Source: Actinosynnema pretiosum
Lineage (GTDB): Bacteria; Actinomycetota; Actinomycetes; Mycobacteriales; Pseudonocardiaceae
Direction of reading: 5' to 3'
Length of the DNA: 64,000 bases
Assembly: GCF_024171695.1 (NCBI RefSeq)
Contig: NZ_JAMTCF010000013.1
Span: 1 to 64,000, forward strand
Shown: in pieces, positions 24,655 to 31,927 of the stretch
Numbering within the stretch: the first letter of the stretch is position 1
Layout: every line of letters starts with the position of its first letter
The notes under the pieces: model-generated
What the model saw: the letters and a program-made list of their open reading frames with translations, nothing else
Databases searched by the model: none
Told to the model about the DNA's origin: nothing
Program-made: the position numbers and the translations under genes

Positions 24655-24700
24655 AGGTCGTCGCACGCGGATCAGCGCACGCGGATCAAGGGCACGCGGA

Positions 24701-25807
24701 TCAGGTCGCGTCCTCGTCGTAGTTCACCCTGCGCTCCGGCTGGGCGGCGGGCTGGGTCGGAGGCTGCGACTGCGGCTGCGCGGCGGTCTGCGGCGGCACG
24801 GGCTGCGGCTGCGCGGTGGTCTGAGTGGGCGCGGTCTGGGTGGGCGCGGTCTGGGTCGCGGTCCTGCCCTGGCCGGTGTCCTCCACCTGCGACGGCGTGT
24901 AGTCGAACGGCGAGGCCTCGTCGTCGGACAGGCCCTCCCAGTTCTCCTCGGGGCCGAACCCCTCCTCCAGGCGCTTGCGCGCCTTGCGCTTGTCGTGCAG
25001 GCGGGCGATCTGGGTGGCCATCTCGAACAGCAGCGCCAGCGAGATCGCGAGCGCGACCATCGAGATGGGGTCGGTGCCCGGCGTCGCGAACGCGGCGAAC
25101 ACGAACAACCCGAAGATCAGCCCTCGGCGCCAGCGCTTGAGCTTCTCGTACGGCAGGATGCCGACCGCGTTCAGCATCACCACCACCAGCGGCAGCTCGA
25201 AGCTCACCCCGAAGATGATCAGCAGCGCCAGCACGAAGTCGATGTACGCGGTGCCCGACAAGGCGGTCAGGAACTTGTTGTCGCCGAACCCGACCAGCAC
25301 GGACAGGCCCTGCGGCACGACGTAGAACGCCAGCACCGCGCCCGCGAGGAACAGCAGCGACGCCACCCCGACGAAGATCAGCGCGAACTTGCGCTCCTTC
25401 GCGTACAGGCCGGGGGCGATGAACCGCCACAGCTGGTTCAGCCACAGCGGCGCGGTGAGCACCGCGCCCGCCGCCGCGCCGACCTTCAACTGGATCATGA
25501 AGGCCTCGAACGGCTGGGTCTGGAGAAGCTGGCACTCCTGGTTCTGGTTGAACCGGTCCTCCAGCGGGATGCCGCAGTACGGCGAGATGATGATGTCGCC
25601 GAGGCTGGGCGTGCCGAGGATGCGCCAGCTCCACCAGATGAAGCCGAAGATCGCGCCGATCGTGACGAAGAGCAGCGCCCAGCCGAGCCGGTTGCGCAGC
25701 TCGTAGAGGTGGTCGCGCAGCGACATGGTGCCTTCGGGGTTGTGCCGCCTGCTCTTCAGCTTGCGGCTCTCCCGCCTGCGCGACAACCACCCAGGGCTCG
25801 CCCCCAC
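24701..25807 (-). CDS. tatC: Twin-arginine translocase subunit TatC
   Basis: A 368-residue polytopic membrane protein, the receptor for twin-arginine signal peptides. MSLRDHLYELRNRLGWAL is the conserved start of the first helix, and six hydrophobic helices follow. PFEAFMIQLKVG and PLWLNQLWRFIAPGL are signature segments, and FELPLVVVMLNAVG and the FATPGTDPISM loop come late. The N-terminal extension of about 27 residues before MSLRDH resembles the one in mycobacterial TatC, so the GTG at 25807 was kept. A cytoplasmic tail of about 90 residues is rich in Gln/Pro/Thr with TAPTQTAPTQTT repeats. It follows tatA by 185 bases; TatA has a similar Gln/Pro-rich tail. Confidence 0.95.
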   Translation of the reverse strand: MGASPGWLSRRRESRKLKSRRHNPEGTMSLRDHLYELRNRLGWALLFVTIGAIFGFIWWSWRILGTPSLGDIIISPYCGIPLEDRFNQNQECQLLQTQPFEAFMIQLKVGAAAGAVLTAPLWLNQLWRFIAPGLYAKERKFALIFVGVASLLFLAGAVLAFYVVPQGLSVLVGFGDNKFLTALSGTAYIDFVLALLIIFGVSFELPLVVVMLNAVGILPYEKLKRWRRGLIFGLFVFAAFATPGTDPISMVALAISLALLFEMATQIARLHDKRKARKRLEEGFGPEENWEGLSDDEASPFDYTPSQVEDTGQGRTATQTAPTQTAPTQTTAQPQPVPPQTAAQPQSQPPTQPAAQPERRVNYDEDAT

Positions 25808-25906
25808 GGCGTGGACCGTCCTTCACTGCTCGTCGGCCGGGACTGGCTCGCCCGGCACCGCTCGTCGTTCGGCGAGGTCGCGCGCAGGGCACGGGTGGCG
25901 GCCCGT

Positions 25907-25978
25907 GCCGCTCGCGGCGCGACCGGTTTCTGTCGTCGACCGGCTCGCCGCCGGTCTCGCTGCCCGGCCGCGAGCGGC
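25907..25978. repeat. Inverted repeat in the tatA-tatC interval
   Basis: Arms GCCGCTCGCGGC (25907-25918) and GCCGCGAGCGGC (25967-25978) are perfectly complementary over 12 bp with a 48-base loop that has its own short stems. A second small hairpin (GCACGGG/CCCGTGC, 25889-25908) overlaps it. This could attenuate tatC relative to tatA. Confidence 0.45.
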
Positions 25979-25991
25979 GCGGGCAACCGGG

Positions 25992-26279
25992 TCAGTCCTG
26001 CTTGGGCTGCACCGGCTGGGCGACCGGCTGCTGCTGCACCGGCTGGGCCACCTGCTGGGGCTGGGCGGTCGGCAGCGGCTGGACGGGCTGCTGCACCGGC
26101 TGGACCTGCTGCACCGGCTGCTGGGTCTGGTCCTCTTCGCGCAGGCCCTTGGTCTCGGCCTTGAGGATCTTCGCCGAGCGGCCGAGCGAGCGGGCCATGT
26201 CCGGGAGCTTCTTCGACCCGAACAGCAGCAGGACCACCACGGCGATGATCAGCAGTTCAGGTACTCCGAGATTGGGCAT
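25992..26279 (-). CDS. tatA: Twin-arginine translocase subunit TatA
   Basis: A 95-residue single-span protein that forms the Tat pore. It begins [20 protein letters not shown], followed by the [20 protein letters not shown] hinge and amphipathic helix. The last 45 residues are a repetitive Gln/Pro/Val tail with VQPVQQ units. The ATG at 26279 has AGGAGG six to seven bases before. It overlaps the 3' end of the preceding small membrane-protein gene by 23 bases and is followed by tatC, so the three probably share an mRNA. Confidence 0.95.
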   Translation of the reverse strand: MPNLGVPELLIIAVVVLLLFGSKKLPDMARSLGRSAKILKAETKGLREEDQTQQPVQQVQPVQQPVQPLPTAQPQQVAQPVQQQPVAQPVQPKQD

Positions 26280-26538
26280 GGTGTTCCTCCTGTCGGCCCC
26301 GGTTCCTCGATCGTAGCCGGGGTTCGCCCTGGCGGGCCTGGTCCGGACGCCGCTGTTGGAAGGCCACCCCGAGCGCGGCCAGGCGCGCGCGGAGGAAGCC
26401 GACCCGATCGCCGACCCTGTCGCTCATCAGAGTGCTTGCCGCGCGGACGCGGCGCAACGACCGGGTGACCTTGAGCACGGCCACCACCAGGATGACCAGC
26501 CCGAGCAGCACCAGTGCTAGGGACGGCAAGTACGGCAC
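26257..26538 (-). CDS. Small membrane protein upstream of tatA
   Basis: A 93-residue protein of unknown function. One N-terminal helix ([18 protein letters not shown], residues 7-24) is followed by a basic region of about 65 residues ([26 protein letters not shown]) that may form amphipathic helices. The C-terminus ([21 protein letters not shown]) is charged, and it is encoded by DNA that also serves as the tatA ribosome site. The GTG start at 26538 is seven bases after TATACG, a leaderless layout. It lies between pafC and tatA and overlaps tatA. A Tat-accessory role is a guess from position only. Confidence 0.65.
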   Translation of the reverse strand: MPYLPSLALVLLGLVILVVAVLKVTRSLRRVRAASTLMSDRVGDRVGFLRARLAALGVAFQQRRPDQARQGEPRLRSRNRGRQEEHHAQSRST

Positions 26539-26563
26539 ACCGACAACCGTATAGGCAAGCGGT

Positions 26564-27529
26564 TCAGTGAAGTTGATCCGCCCGGTCCAATGCCGCCCTC
26601 GCCTGCCGCGCCACGGCCTCGACCAGCTCGGCGGGCTCCTCGGCGCGCACCTCGCCGCCCTGCCCGAGCACGAGCCGGACCATCCAGGCGGTGTCGGTGT
26701 AGCGCATCAGCACGCGCGCGCGGCCGTCCGGCAGCTCGACCATCGCCTCGGTCGGGTAGTACTCGGCGAACCAGCGGGCGTCCGGCTCCAGCACGAGCAC
26801 GGCGGTGCGCTGGTCCGGGTCGGGCTGGAACAGGCCCTCGGAGGTGTCGGTGGGCACGGCGTGCGGCGGTGGGCTGGCGGGCTCGTCGAGCACCTCGACG
26901 GCGTCGACCCGGTCGACCCGGAACAGCCGCACCCCGTCGGCGGCCCGGCACCAGGCCTCCAGGTAGCTGCGGCCCTCGACCAGCAGCATCCGCATCGGGT
27001 CCACGACGCGGTCGGTGATCTCGTCGCGGGACGGCGTGTAGTAGCGCAGGGCGAGCGCGCGGCGGGCGCGCACGCCCTCGGCGATGGCGTCCCGCACCCG
27101 CGCCGTCTCCGGGCCCTCGCGCACGGCAAGGCCGACCGCGACGCCGGAGGGCTGGGCCTGGCCGACGGCGGACTCGACCTTGGCGACGGCGCGCTCGACG
27201 GCGGCCTTGTCGGCGACGCCGGGCGTGTCGGCGAGCGCGCGCAGCGCCACCAGCAGCGAGGTGGCCTCGGCGGCGGTCAGCCGCAGCGGGCGGCTCATGC
27301 CCGCGTCGAACGTGACGGTGACCGTCTCGCCCTCGAACGAGAGGTCGATGAGGTCACCGGGGCCGTAGCCGGGCAGGCCGCACATCCAGAGCAGTTCCAG
27401 GTCCTTGCGCAGCTGCTTGGGGGTGACCTGGAAGTCGGCGGCGGCCTCGACGATCGGGATGCCGGGGCGGGCCAGCAGGTACGGGACCAGCGCGAGCAGC
27501 CTCGGCAACCGGTCGTTCGCCGAGGTCAC
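26564..27529 (-). CDS. pafC: WYL-domain regulator PafC
   Basis: A 321-residue DNA-binding regulator. Residues 1-70 form a winged helix (RLPRLLALVPYLLARPGIPI, then PKQLRKDLELLWMCGLPGY). The WYL domain spans about 140-230 with REGPETARVRDAIAEGVRAR and YLEAWCRAADGVRLFRVDRV, followed by a WCX-like C-terminus ending ALDRADQLH. The GTG start at 27529 overlaps the pafB stop as GTGA. In mycobacteria PafB and PafC form a heterodimer that senses single-stranded DNA and turns on the main DNA-damage response, independent of LexA. Here the pair is intact, and candidate target promoters occur in the same window. Confidence 0.94.
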   Translation of the reverse strand: MTSANDRLPRLLALVPYLLARPGIPIVEAAADFQVTPKQLRKDLELLWMCGLPGYGPGDLIDLSFEGETVTVTFDAGMSRPLRLTAAEATSLLVALRALADTPGVADKAAVERAVAKVESAVGQAQPSGVAVGLAVREGPETARVRDAIAEGVRARRALALRYYTPSRDEITDRVVDPMRMLLVEGRSYLEAWCRAADGVRLFRVDRVDAVEVLDEPASPPPHAVPTDTSEGLFQPDPDQRTAVLVLEPDARWFAEYYPTEAMVELPDGRARVLMRYTDTAWMVRLVLGQGGEVRAEEPAELVEAVARQARAALDRADQLH

Positions 27530-28509
27530 GCGACCACCCCCGTCCCGCGCAGCGCGCCGAGCAGGCGTTCGCGCACGCTCTTGGCCAGCACCTCGGGCTC
27601 CAGCACGACGGCGTCGGGGCCGAAGCCCGCGATCCAGCCCGCGGCCGAGTCCGGGAAGTTCAGCTCGATCTCCAGCAGGTCGCCGGGGACGCCGTCCAGC
27701 TCGCGCTCCCCCACGACGCGCGCGCGGCGGCGCAGTCCGTGGCCTCGGCCCTTGGCGACCCACAGCTTCGCGGGCGCGGGCGGTTGCGGGGAGGGTTGGG
27801 TGCGGGCGACGAAGCCGAGCAGGTCGACGTCGTCGGGCCTGGTCACGGCACCGGGCTTGCCGAGGGTGCGCACGTCGCCGACGATCCGGGACAGCCGGAA
27901 GCACCGCGTGGCCGCCCGGTCCCGGTCGTGCCCGACGAGGTACCAGCGCCCGCGCCAGGCCACCACGCCCCACGGCTCGACGGTGCGGGTGCGCACCTCG
28001 ACCGGGCTGGGGCGGCGGTAGTCGAACTCGACCACGCGGCCGGTCTGGGAGGCGGCGAGCAGCGGCGGGAACGCCGGTTCGGTCGCCCGGACCTTCGGCT
28101 CGACCGGCACGTGCACGTCCTGGTCCACGTCGACGCCCGCCGCGCGCAGCTTGAGCAGCGCGCCGTGGGCGGCGCCGGTGAGCTGCGGGGAGTCCCAGAG
28201 GCGGCCGGCGAGCGCGACGGCGGCGGCCTCGTCGGGTTCGAGGTCGATGTCGCCGAGCTCGTAGTCGCGGCGGGCGATGCGGTAGCCGTCGACGGAGTCG
28301 AAGGCGCCGCTGCGCCCGGTCTCCAGGGGGACGCCCAGGTCGCGGAGCTCGGACTTGTCGCGCTCGAACATGCGGAAGAACGCCTCGTCCGTCGCGGCGT
28401 CGGTGTATCCGGGGACGATGGCGCGGATGCGCTCGGCGGTCAGGTACTGGCGAGTGGAAAGCAAGCACAGGACCAGGTTGACGAGCCGCTCAGCACGTGC
28501 GGTGGCCAC
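27526..28509 (-). CDS. pafB: WYL-domain regulator PafB
   Basis: A 327-residue partner of PafC. The N-terminal helix-turn-helix runs ERLVNLVLCLLSTRQYLTAE to FFRMFERDKSELRDLG. The WYL domain contains AASQTGRVVEFDYRRPSP and PWGVVAWRGRWYLVGHDRDR, and the C-terminal WCX domain ends LLGALRGTGVVA. The GTG start is six bases after TAGGGT at 28516-28521, so the mRNA is probably leaderless. The intergenic region upstream is unusual: a G-rich tract and a 14-copy repeat array. In M. tuberculosis pafA directly precedes pafB; here an SRPBCC gene and the array stand between them. Confidence 0.94.
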   Translation of the reverse strand: MATARAERLVNLVLCLLSTRQYLTAERIRAIVPGYTDAATDEAFFRMFERDKSELRDLGVPLETGRSGAFDSVDGYRIARRDYELGDIDLEPDEAAAVALAGRLWDSPQLTGAAHGALLKLRAAGVDVDQDVHVPVEPKVRATEPAFPPLLAASQTGRVVEFDYRRPSPVEVRTRTVEPWGVVAWRGRWYLVGHDRDRAATRCFRLSRIVGDVRTLGKPGAVTRPDDVDLLGFVARTQPSPQPPAPAKLWVAKGRGHGLRRRARVVGERELDGVPGDLLEIELNFPDSAAGWIAGFGPDAVVLEPEVLAKSVRERLLGALRGTGVVA

Positions 28510-28515
28510 GACGGA

Positions 28516-28521
28516 ACCCTA
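28516..28521 (-). promoter_or_regulatory. -10 box of leaderless pafB
   Basis: TAGGGT on the minus strand, six bases before the GTG at 28509. No good -35 box lies in the C-rich DNA behind it, which suggests an activator or extended recognition. Confidence 0.55.
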
Positions 28522-28522
28522 A

Positions 28523-28790
28523 CCCCGGAGGGGGGTGGGGTGGTGGGCATCCCCGGTGGTTTGGTGGGCGAATGGTCCGTTGGGGTGGGTTTTGGCTGGT
28601 GGGAGGGGTGGGTGGGAGTTGGTGAGTGGGCCGTTCGCTTGGATGGCGGGGGCACCGCCGTGGCGGAGCGGGCGGGGTGGGTGAGGTGGGGCGGGGTGGG
28701 GTGGGCGAGGTGGGGCGGGGTGGGTTGGGTGGTGGATGGCGGGTTGGCGGGGGCGGCCGGTCGGTCAGGGGCCAGCGTTCCCCCTCGGAT
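28523..28790 (+). repeat. G-rich tract with quadruplex-forming motif upstream of pafB
   Basis: The plus strand is dominated by G-runs, including GGGAGGGGTGGGTGGG at 28601-28616 and several GGGGTGGGCGAGGTGGGG units near 28680-28735. Four G3 runs separated by single bases are the strongest kind of G-quadruplex motif. No gene is seen. Confidence 0.65.
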
Positions 28791-29122
28791 GTGCGGACCG
28801 TTCACTCACGACCGTGCGGACCGTTCACCCCACTCGCGAGCGTGCGGACCATTCACCCCAGGCGTGCGGACCACTCACCCTGGATGTGCGGACCACTCAC
28901 CCCACCCTGCAGACGTGCGGACCGTTCGCCCCCGGAAATGCGAACCACTCACCCGACTCGCAAGTGTGCGGACCACTCACCTCAGGTGTGCGGACCATTC
29001 ACCCCGGATGTGCGGACCACTCACCCCAGGTGTGCGGACCGTTCGCCCCGGATGTGCGGACCGTTCGCCTCACTCGTGAGCGTGCGGACCGTTCACCCCA
29101 GGCGTGCGGACCATTCACCCCC
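28791..29122 (+). repeat. Array of 14 degenerate 22/28-bp direct repeats
   Basis: The unit GTGCGGACC(A/G)(T/C)TC(A/G)CCCC begins at 28791, 28814, 28842, 28864, 28886, 28915, 28938 (variant), 28966, 28988, 29010, 29032, 29054, 29082 and 29104. Steps are 22-23 or 28-29 bases; the longer steps carry an extra ACTCG(C/T)GAG-like palindromic insert. Since 22 is not a multiple of 3, this is not a coding repeat. It sits 282 bases upstream of pafB and is followed by about 140 bases without a gene up to the SRPBCC stop at 29261. Confidence 0.85.
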
Positions 29123-29260
29123 GAAACCGCCCGAACGAGAGGCGTTGGGTGGCGCGGCAGGCAGGCAGGCAGGTGACCAGTGGCTGGTCAGGTTGCAGTA
29201 GGTGGGGTGCAGTAGGTGGTGGTGGTCGTGGGTGGGGTGGTTGTGGTCTGCTGGGGCGGG

Positions 29261-30178
29261 TCAGTCGTCTTCGGTGAGCATTCCCTCGGGTAGACCGGGC
29301 ACGTCGCCGGGGAGCCAGATCGGTGGGGTGTTCGGCAGTTCGTGGTAGCGGCGCAGGCCCGCCAGGCCGCCCAGCCAGCCTGCCCACTCGCCGTGCGGTG
29401 GGTGGTCCGGGTCGAAGCCGGACTGGGTGACCACCAGGGTGGTGCCCTCCTCGGCGTCGGTGGCGTTGGTGGCGTTGGTGGCGTCGGACAGTTCCCAGGT
29501 GTGCGTCGAGCGGCCCCAGGCGATGCGCATCATCCGGTCGGGCTCGTACGCCGCCACCTGTCCGGGGGACGGGTCCAGGTCGAAACCGCCCATTGCGAAG
29601 CGGCCTCCCGGCCAGGGCTCGATGTCGACCTTCGCGCCGAACCAGCGCTCGTAGCGCTCCGGCTCCACCAGGGACGCCGCCACCTCGGGGCGGGGTGCGC
29701 GGATCAGCACCTCGGCTCGGAACTCGGCTAGGCCCGGCGTGAAGTCCGGCCTCGGGCCCACCTCGCGGCCCTCGACGTGGTCGACTAGGTCGCACAGGGC
29801 CAGCACCCAGAAGGTGTACAGCCAGGCCAGCACGCCCTCCTCGGCGACCGCCGCCTCCCAACCGGGGAAGTGGCTCTGCGCCAAGTGCACCTGCGTGCCG
29901 CCACCGTCCGTGACCAAGCGGAACTCGACCGTGGTCTGCTCGCCGCCGACGTCCCACCCGAGGGTGAGTGCCCGGTCCCCCGCCTCGCCGTCGACCACGG
30001 CTAGTACCCGCTGCTCACCGCCGGGTGACTGGCGTCCCCCGAACGTGAAGCGGGTGGGCAGGTCGACCTCGGACTCCTCGGCCAGCCACGCCCGGACCTC
30101 GGCCTGCTCGGTCAGCGCGCGCCACACCCGCTCGACCGGAACGCCCGCGCGCACCGCCAACCGCACCGTCTCGCCCAC
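29261..30178 (-). CDS. Tandem SRPBCC (AHSA1-like) domain protein
   Basis: A 305-residue cytoplasmic protein with two helix-grip (START/Bet v1-like) domains. The first (about 1-140) has RLAVRAGVPVERVWRALTEQ, LTLGWDVGGEQTTVEFRL and FPGWEAAVAEEGVLAWLYTF. The second (about 155-290) has EVLIRAPRPEVAASLVEPER and WPGGRFAMGGFD. This fold binds hydrophobic ligands or acts as an Hsp90 co-chaperone; the ligand is unknown. The GTG at 30178 was chosen because GGGGG lies five bases before; an upstream frame reads into repeats. A 9-base tandem repeat gives DATNATNATDAEEG in the second domain. It lies between pafA and pafB, an insertion relative to the mycobacterial order. Confidence 0.82.
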   Translation of the reverse strand: MGETVRLAVRAGVPVERVWRALTEQAEVRAWLAEESEVDLPTRFTFGGRQSPGGEQRVLAVVDGEAGDRALTLGWDVGGEQTTVEFRLVTDGGGTQVHLAQSHFPGWEAAVAEEGVLAWLYTFWVLALCDLVDHVEGREVGPRPDFTPGLAEFRAEVLIRAPRPEVAASLVEPERYERWFGAKVDIEPWPGGRFAMGGFDLDPSPGQVAAYEPDRMMRIAWGRSTHTWELSDATNATNATDAEEGTTLVVTQSGFDPDHPPHGEWAGWLGGLAGLRRYHELPNTPPIWLPGDVPGLPEGMLTEDD

Positions 30179-30370
30179 AGCGACCCCCTGACGTCCCGAC
30201 GACAGCGAGGAACCAGCAGACCACGGCGCACCCGATCCCGTCACGGCGACGTGCCCCGTCTCGACGCGGCGGCGTGCCCGATCCCGTCACGGCGACACAC
30301 CCGGTCCCGCCGCGGCGACACGCCCCGTCCCGATGCACCCCGTCCCGCCGCGGCGGCGTGCCCGCGACGG

Positions 30371-30443
30371 GAACCAGAACCAGGTCCAAGACCAAGTCCA
30401 GAACCAGGTCCAAGACCAAGTCCAGGACCAGGTCCAAGTCCCA
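30371..30443. repeat. 12/24-bp tandem repeat downstream of pafA
   Basis: Alternating CCAGGTCCAAGA and CCAAGTCCAGAA units run for about 73 bases. The rest of 30179-30487 (309 bases without a gene, between the SRPBCC start and the pafA stop) is also repetitive, with CCCCGTCCCGCCGCGGCG-like units. On the minus strand the tandem part would read (Leu-Asp-Leu-Val)n, which I regard as chance. Confidence 0.6.
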
Positions 30444-30487
30444 GGCCTGCGGCCTGTGGCCTGTGGGCCTCAGCAGCCGAAAAGCCC

Positions 30488-31846
30488 CTACAGCGACGCG
30501 ATCAGCCGCTCCACCCGCTCGTCCACCGCCCGGAACGGGTCCTTGCACAGCACCGTCCGCTGCGCCTGGTCGTTCAGCTTCAGATGCACCCAGTCGACCG
30601 TGAAGTCCCGTCCGGCCGCCTGCGCCGCCGCGATGAAGTCACCGCGCAGCTTCGCCCGCGTGGTCTGCGGCGGGGTGTCCTTCGCCGCCTCGATCTCGCC
30701 GTCGTCGGTCACCCGCTCGACCTGCCCCTTGCGCTGGAGCAAATCGAACACCCCCCGCCCGCGCCGGATGTCGTGGTACGCCAGGTCCAGCTGGGCGATG
30801 CGCGGGTTCGACAGGTCCATGTCGTGCTTGGCCTGGTACCGCTCCAGCAGCCGGTGCTTGATCGCCCAGTCGATCTCGCGGTCGATCTTCGACAGGTCCT
30901 GCGCGGCCACCGCGTCGAGCGTGCGGCCCCACAGCTCCAGCACCCGCTCGGCCATCGGGTCGGGCGAGCGCTTGGCCACGTGCTCCACCGCCCGCTCGTA
31001 GTACTCGCGCTGGATGTCCAGCGCCGACGCCTCCTTGCCGCCCGCCAGCTTGACCGTGCGCCGCCCGGTCAGGTCGTGGCTGATCTCGCGGATGGCTCGG
31101 ATCGGGTTGTCCAGGCTGAAGTCCCGGAACTGCACGCCCTGCTCGATCATCTCCAGGACCAGGTTCGCGCTGCCCACCTTGAGCAGCGTGGTCACCTCGG
31201 ACATGTTCGAGTCGCCGACGATGACGTGCAGCCTGCGGTAGCGCTCGGCGTCGGCGTGCGGCTCGTCGCGGGTGTTGATGATGGGCCGGGACCGGGTGGT
31301 CGCCGACGAGACGCCCTCCCAGATGTGCTCGGCGCGCTGGGACAGGCAGTAGACCGCGCCGCGCGGGGTCTGGAGCACCTTGCCCGCCCCGCAGATCAGC
31401 TGGCGGGTCACCAGGAACGGCAGCAGCACGTCGGCGATGCGGGAGAACTCCCCCGCGCGGGCGACGAGGTAGTTCTCGTGGCAGCCGTAGGAGTTGCCCG
31501 CCGAGTCGGTGTTGTTCTTGAACAGGAAGATGTCGCCGCCGATGCCCTCGTCGGCGAGCCTGCGCTCGGCGTCGACGAGCAGGTCCTCCAGGATGCGCTC
31601 GCCCGCCTTGTCGTGGCTGACGAGCTGGGCCAGGTCGTCGCACTCCGCCGTCGCGTACTCGGGGTGCGAGCCCACGTCCAGGTAGAGCCGCGAGCCGTTG
31701 CGCAGGAAGACGTTGGAGGACCGCCCCCAGGACACGACCCGGCGGAACAGGTACCGCGCGACCTCATCCGGGGACAGCCTGCGCTGCCCGTGGAAGGTGC
31801 AGGTCACCCCGAACTCAGTCTCAATGCCGAAGATCCGCCGCTGCAT
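30488..31846 (-). CDS. pafA: Pup--protein ligase PafA
   Basis: A 452-residue ligase that uses ATP to attach the C-terminal glutamate of Pup to lysines of target proteins, marking them for the proteasome. The ATP/metal site begins FGIETEFGV, with Glu at 9 and 11; the catalytic Asp is D57 in [15 protein letters not shown], as in M. tuberculosis. [19 protein letters not shown] and LQREYYERA-type segments of the glutamine-synthetase-like fold follow, and the small C-terminal domain ends RVERLIASL. Length equals that of characterised ligases. The ATG is six bases after TACTGT (31853-31858), giving a leaderless mRNA. It is separated from prcBA-pup-dop by three other genes. Confidence 0.97.
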   Translation of the reverse strand: MQRRIFGIETEFGVTCTFHGQRRLSPDEVARYLFRRVVSWGRSSNVFLRNGSRLYLDVGSHPEYATAECDDLAQLVSHDKAGERILEDLLVDAERRLADEGIGGDIFLFKNNTDSAGNSYGCHENYLVARAGEFSRIADVLLPFLVTRQLICGAGKVLQTPRGAVYCLSQRAEHIWEGVSSATTRSRPIINTRDEPHADAERYRRLHVIVGDSNMSEVTTLLKVGSANLVLEMIEQGVQFRDFSLDNPIRAIREISHDLTGRRTVKLAGGKEASALDIQREYYERAVEHVAKRSPDPMAERVLELWGRTLDAVAAQDLSKIDREIDWAIKHRLLERYQAKHDMDLSNPRIAQLDLAYHDIRRGRGVFDLLQRKGQVERVTDDGEIEAAKDTPPQTTRAKLRGDFIAAAQAAGRDFTVDWVHLKLNDQAQRTVLCKDPFRAVDERVERLIASL

Positions 31847-31852
31847 CCCTCA

Positions 31853-31858
31853 ACAGTA
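31853..31858 (-). promoter_or_regulatory. -10 box of leaderless pafA
   Basis: TACTGT on the minus strand, six bases before the ATG at 31846; TGGACG sixteen bases further upstream is a possible -35 box. Confidence 0.55.
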
Positions 31859-31927
31859 GGCGCATCCCGGCCCGCGTCCAGTGATCCAATCGGGCGGAGC
31901 GGCGCGTTCGCCGATAACGTTCCGGGT

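Noticed and set aside
26524-26546. TTGTCGGTG on the minus strand at the start of the small membrane-protein gene
   Set aside because: It matches the PafBC-type element, but the base run eight positions later is TTGCCG, not a -10 box, and the element overlaps the start codon of the gene. It is probably chance.
28791-29122. CRISPR-like array
   Set aside because: The repeats are degenerate, only 22-28 bases apart, with almost no spacer sequence between them, and no cas genes are present.
30371-30443. Coding (Leu-Asp-Leu-Val)n repeat protein on the minus strand
   Set aside because: The frame overlaps other intergenic repeats and has no start signals or conserved domain; the tandem repeat explains it.
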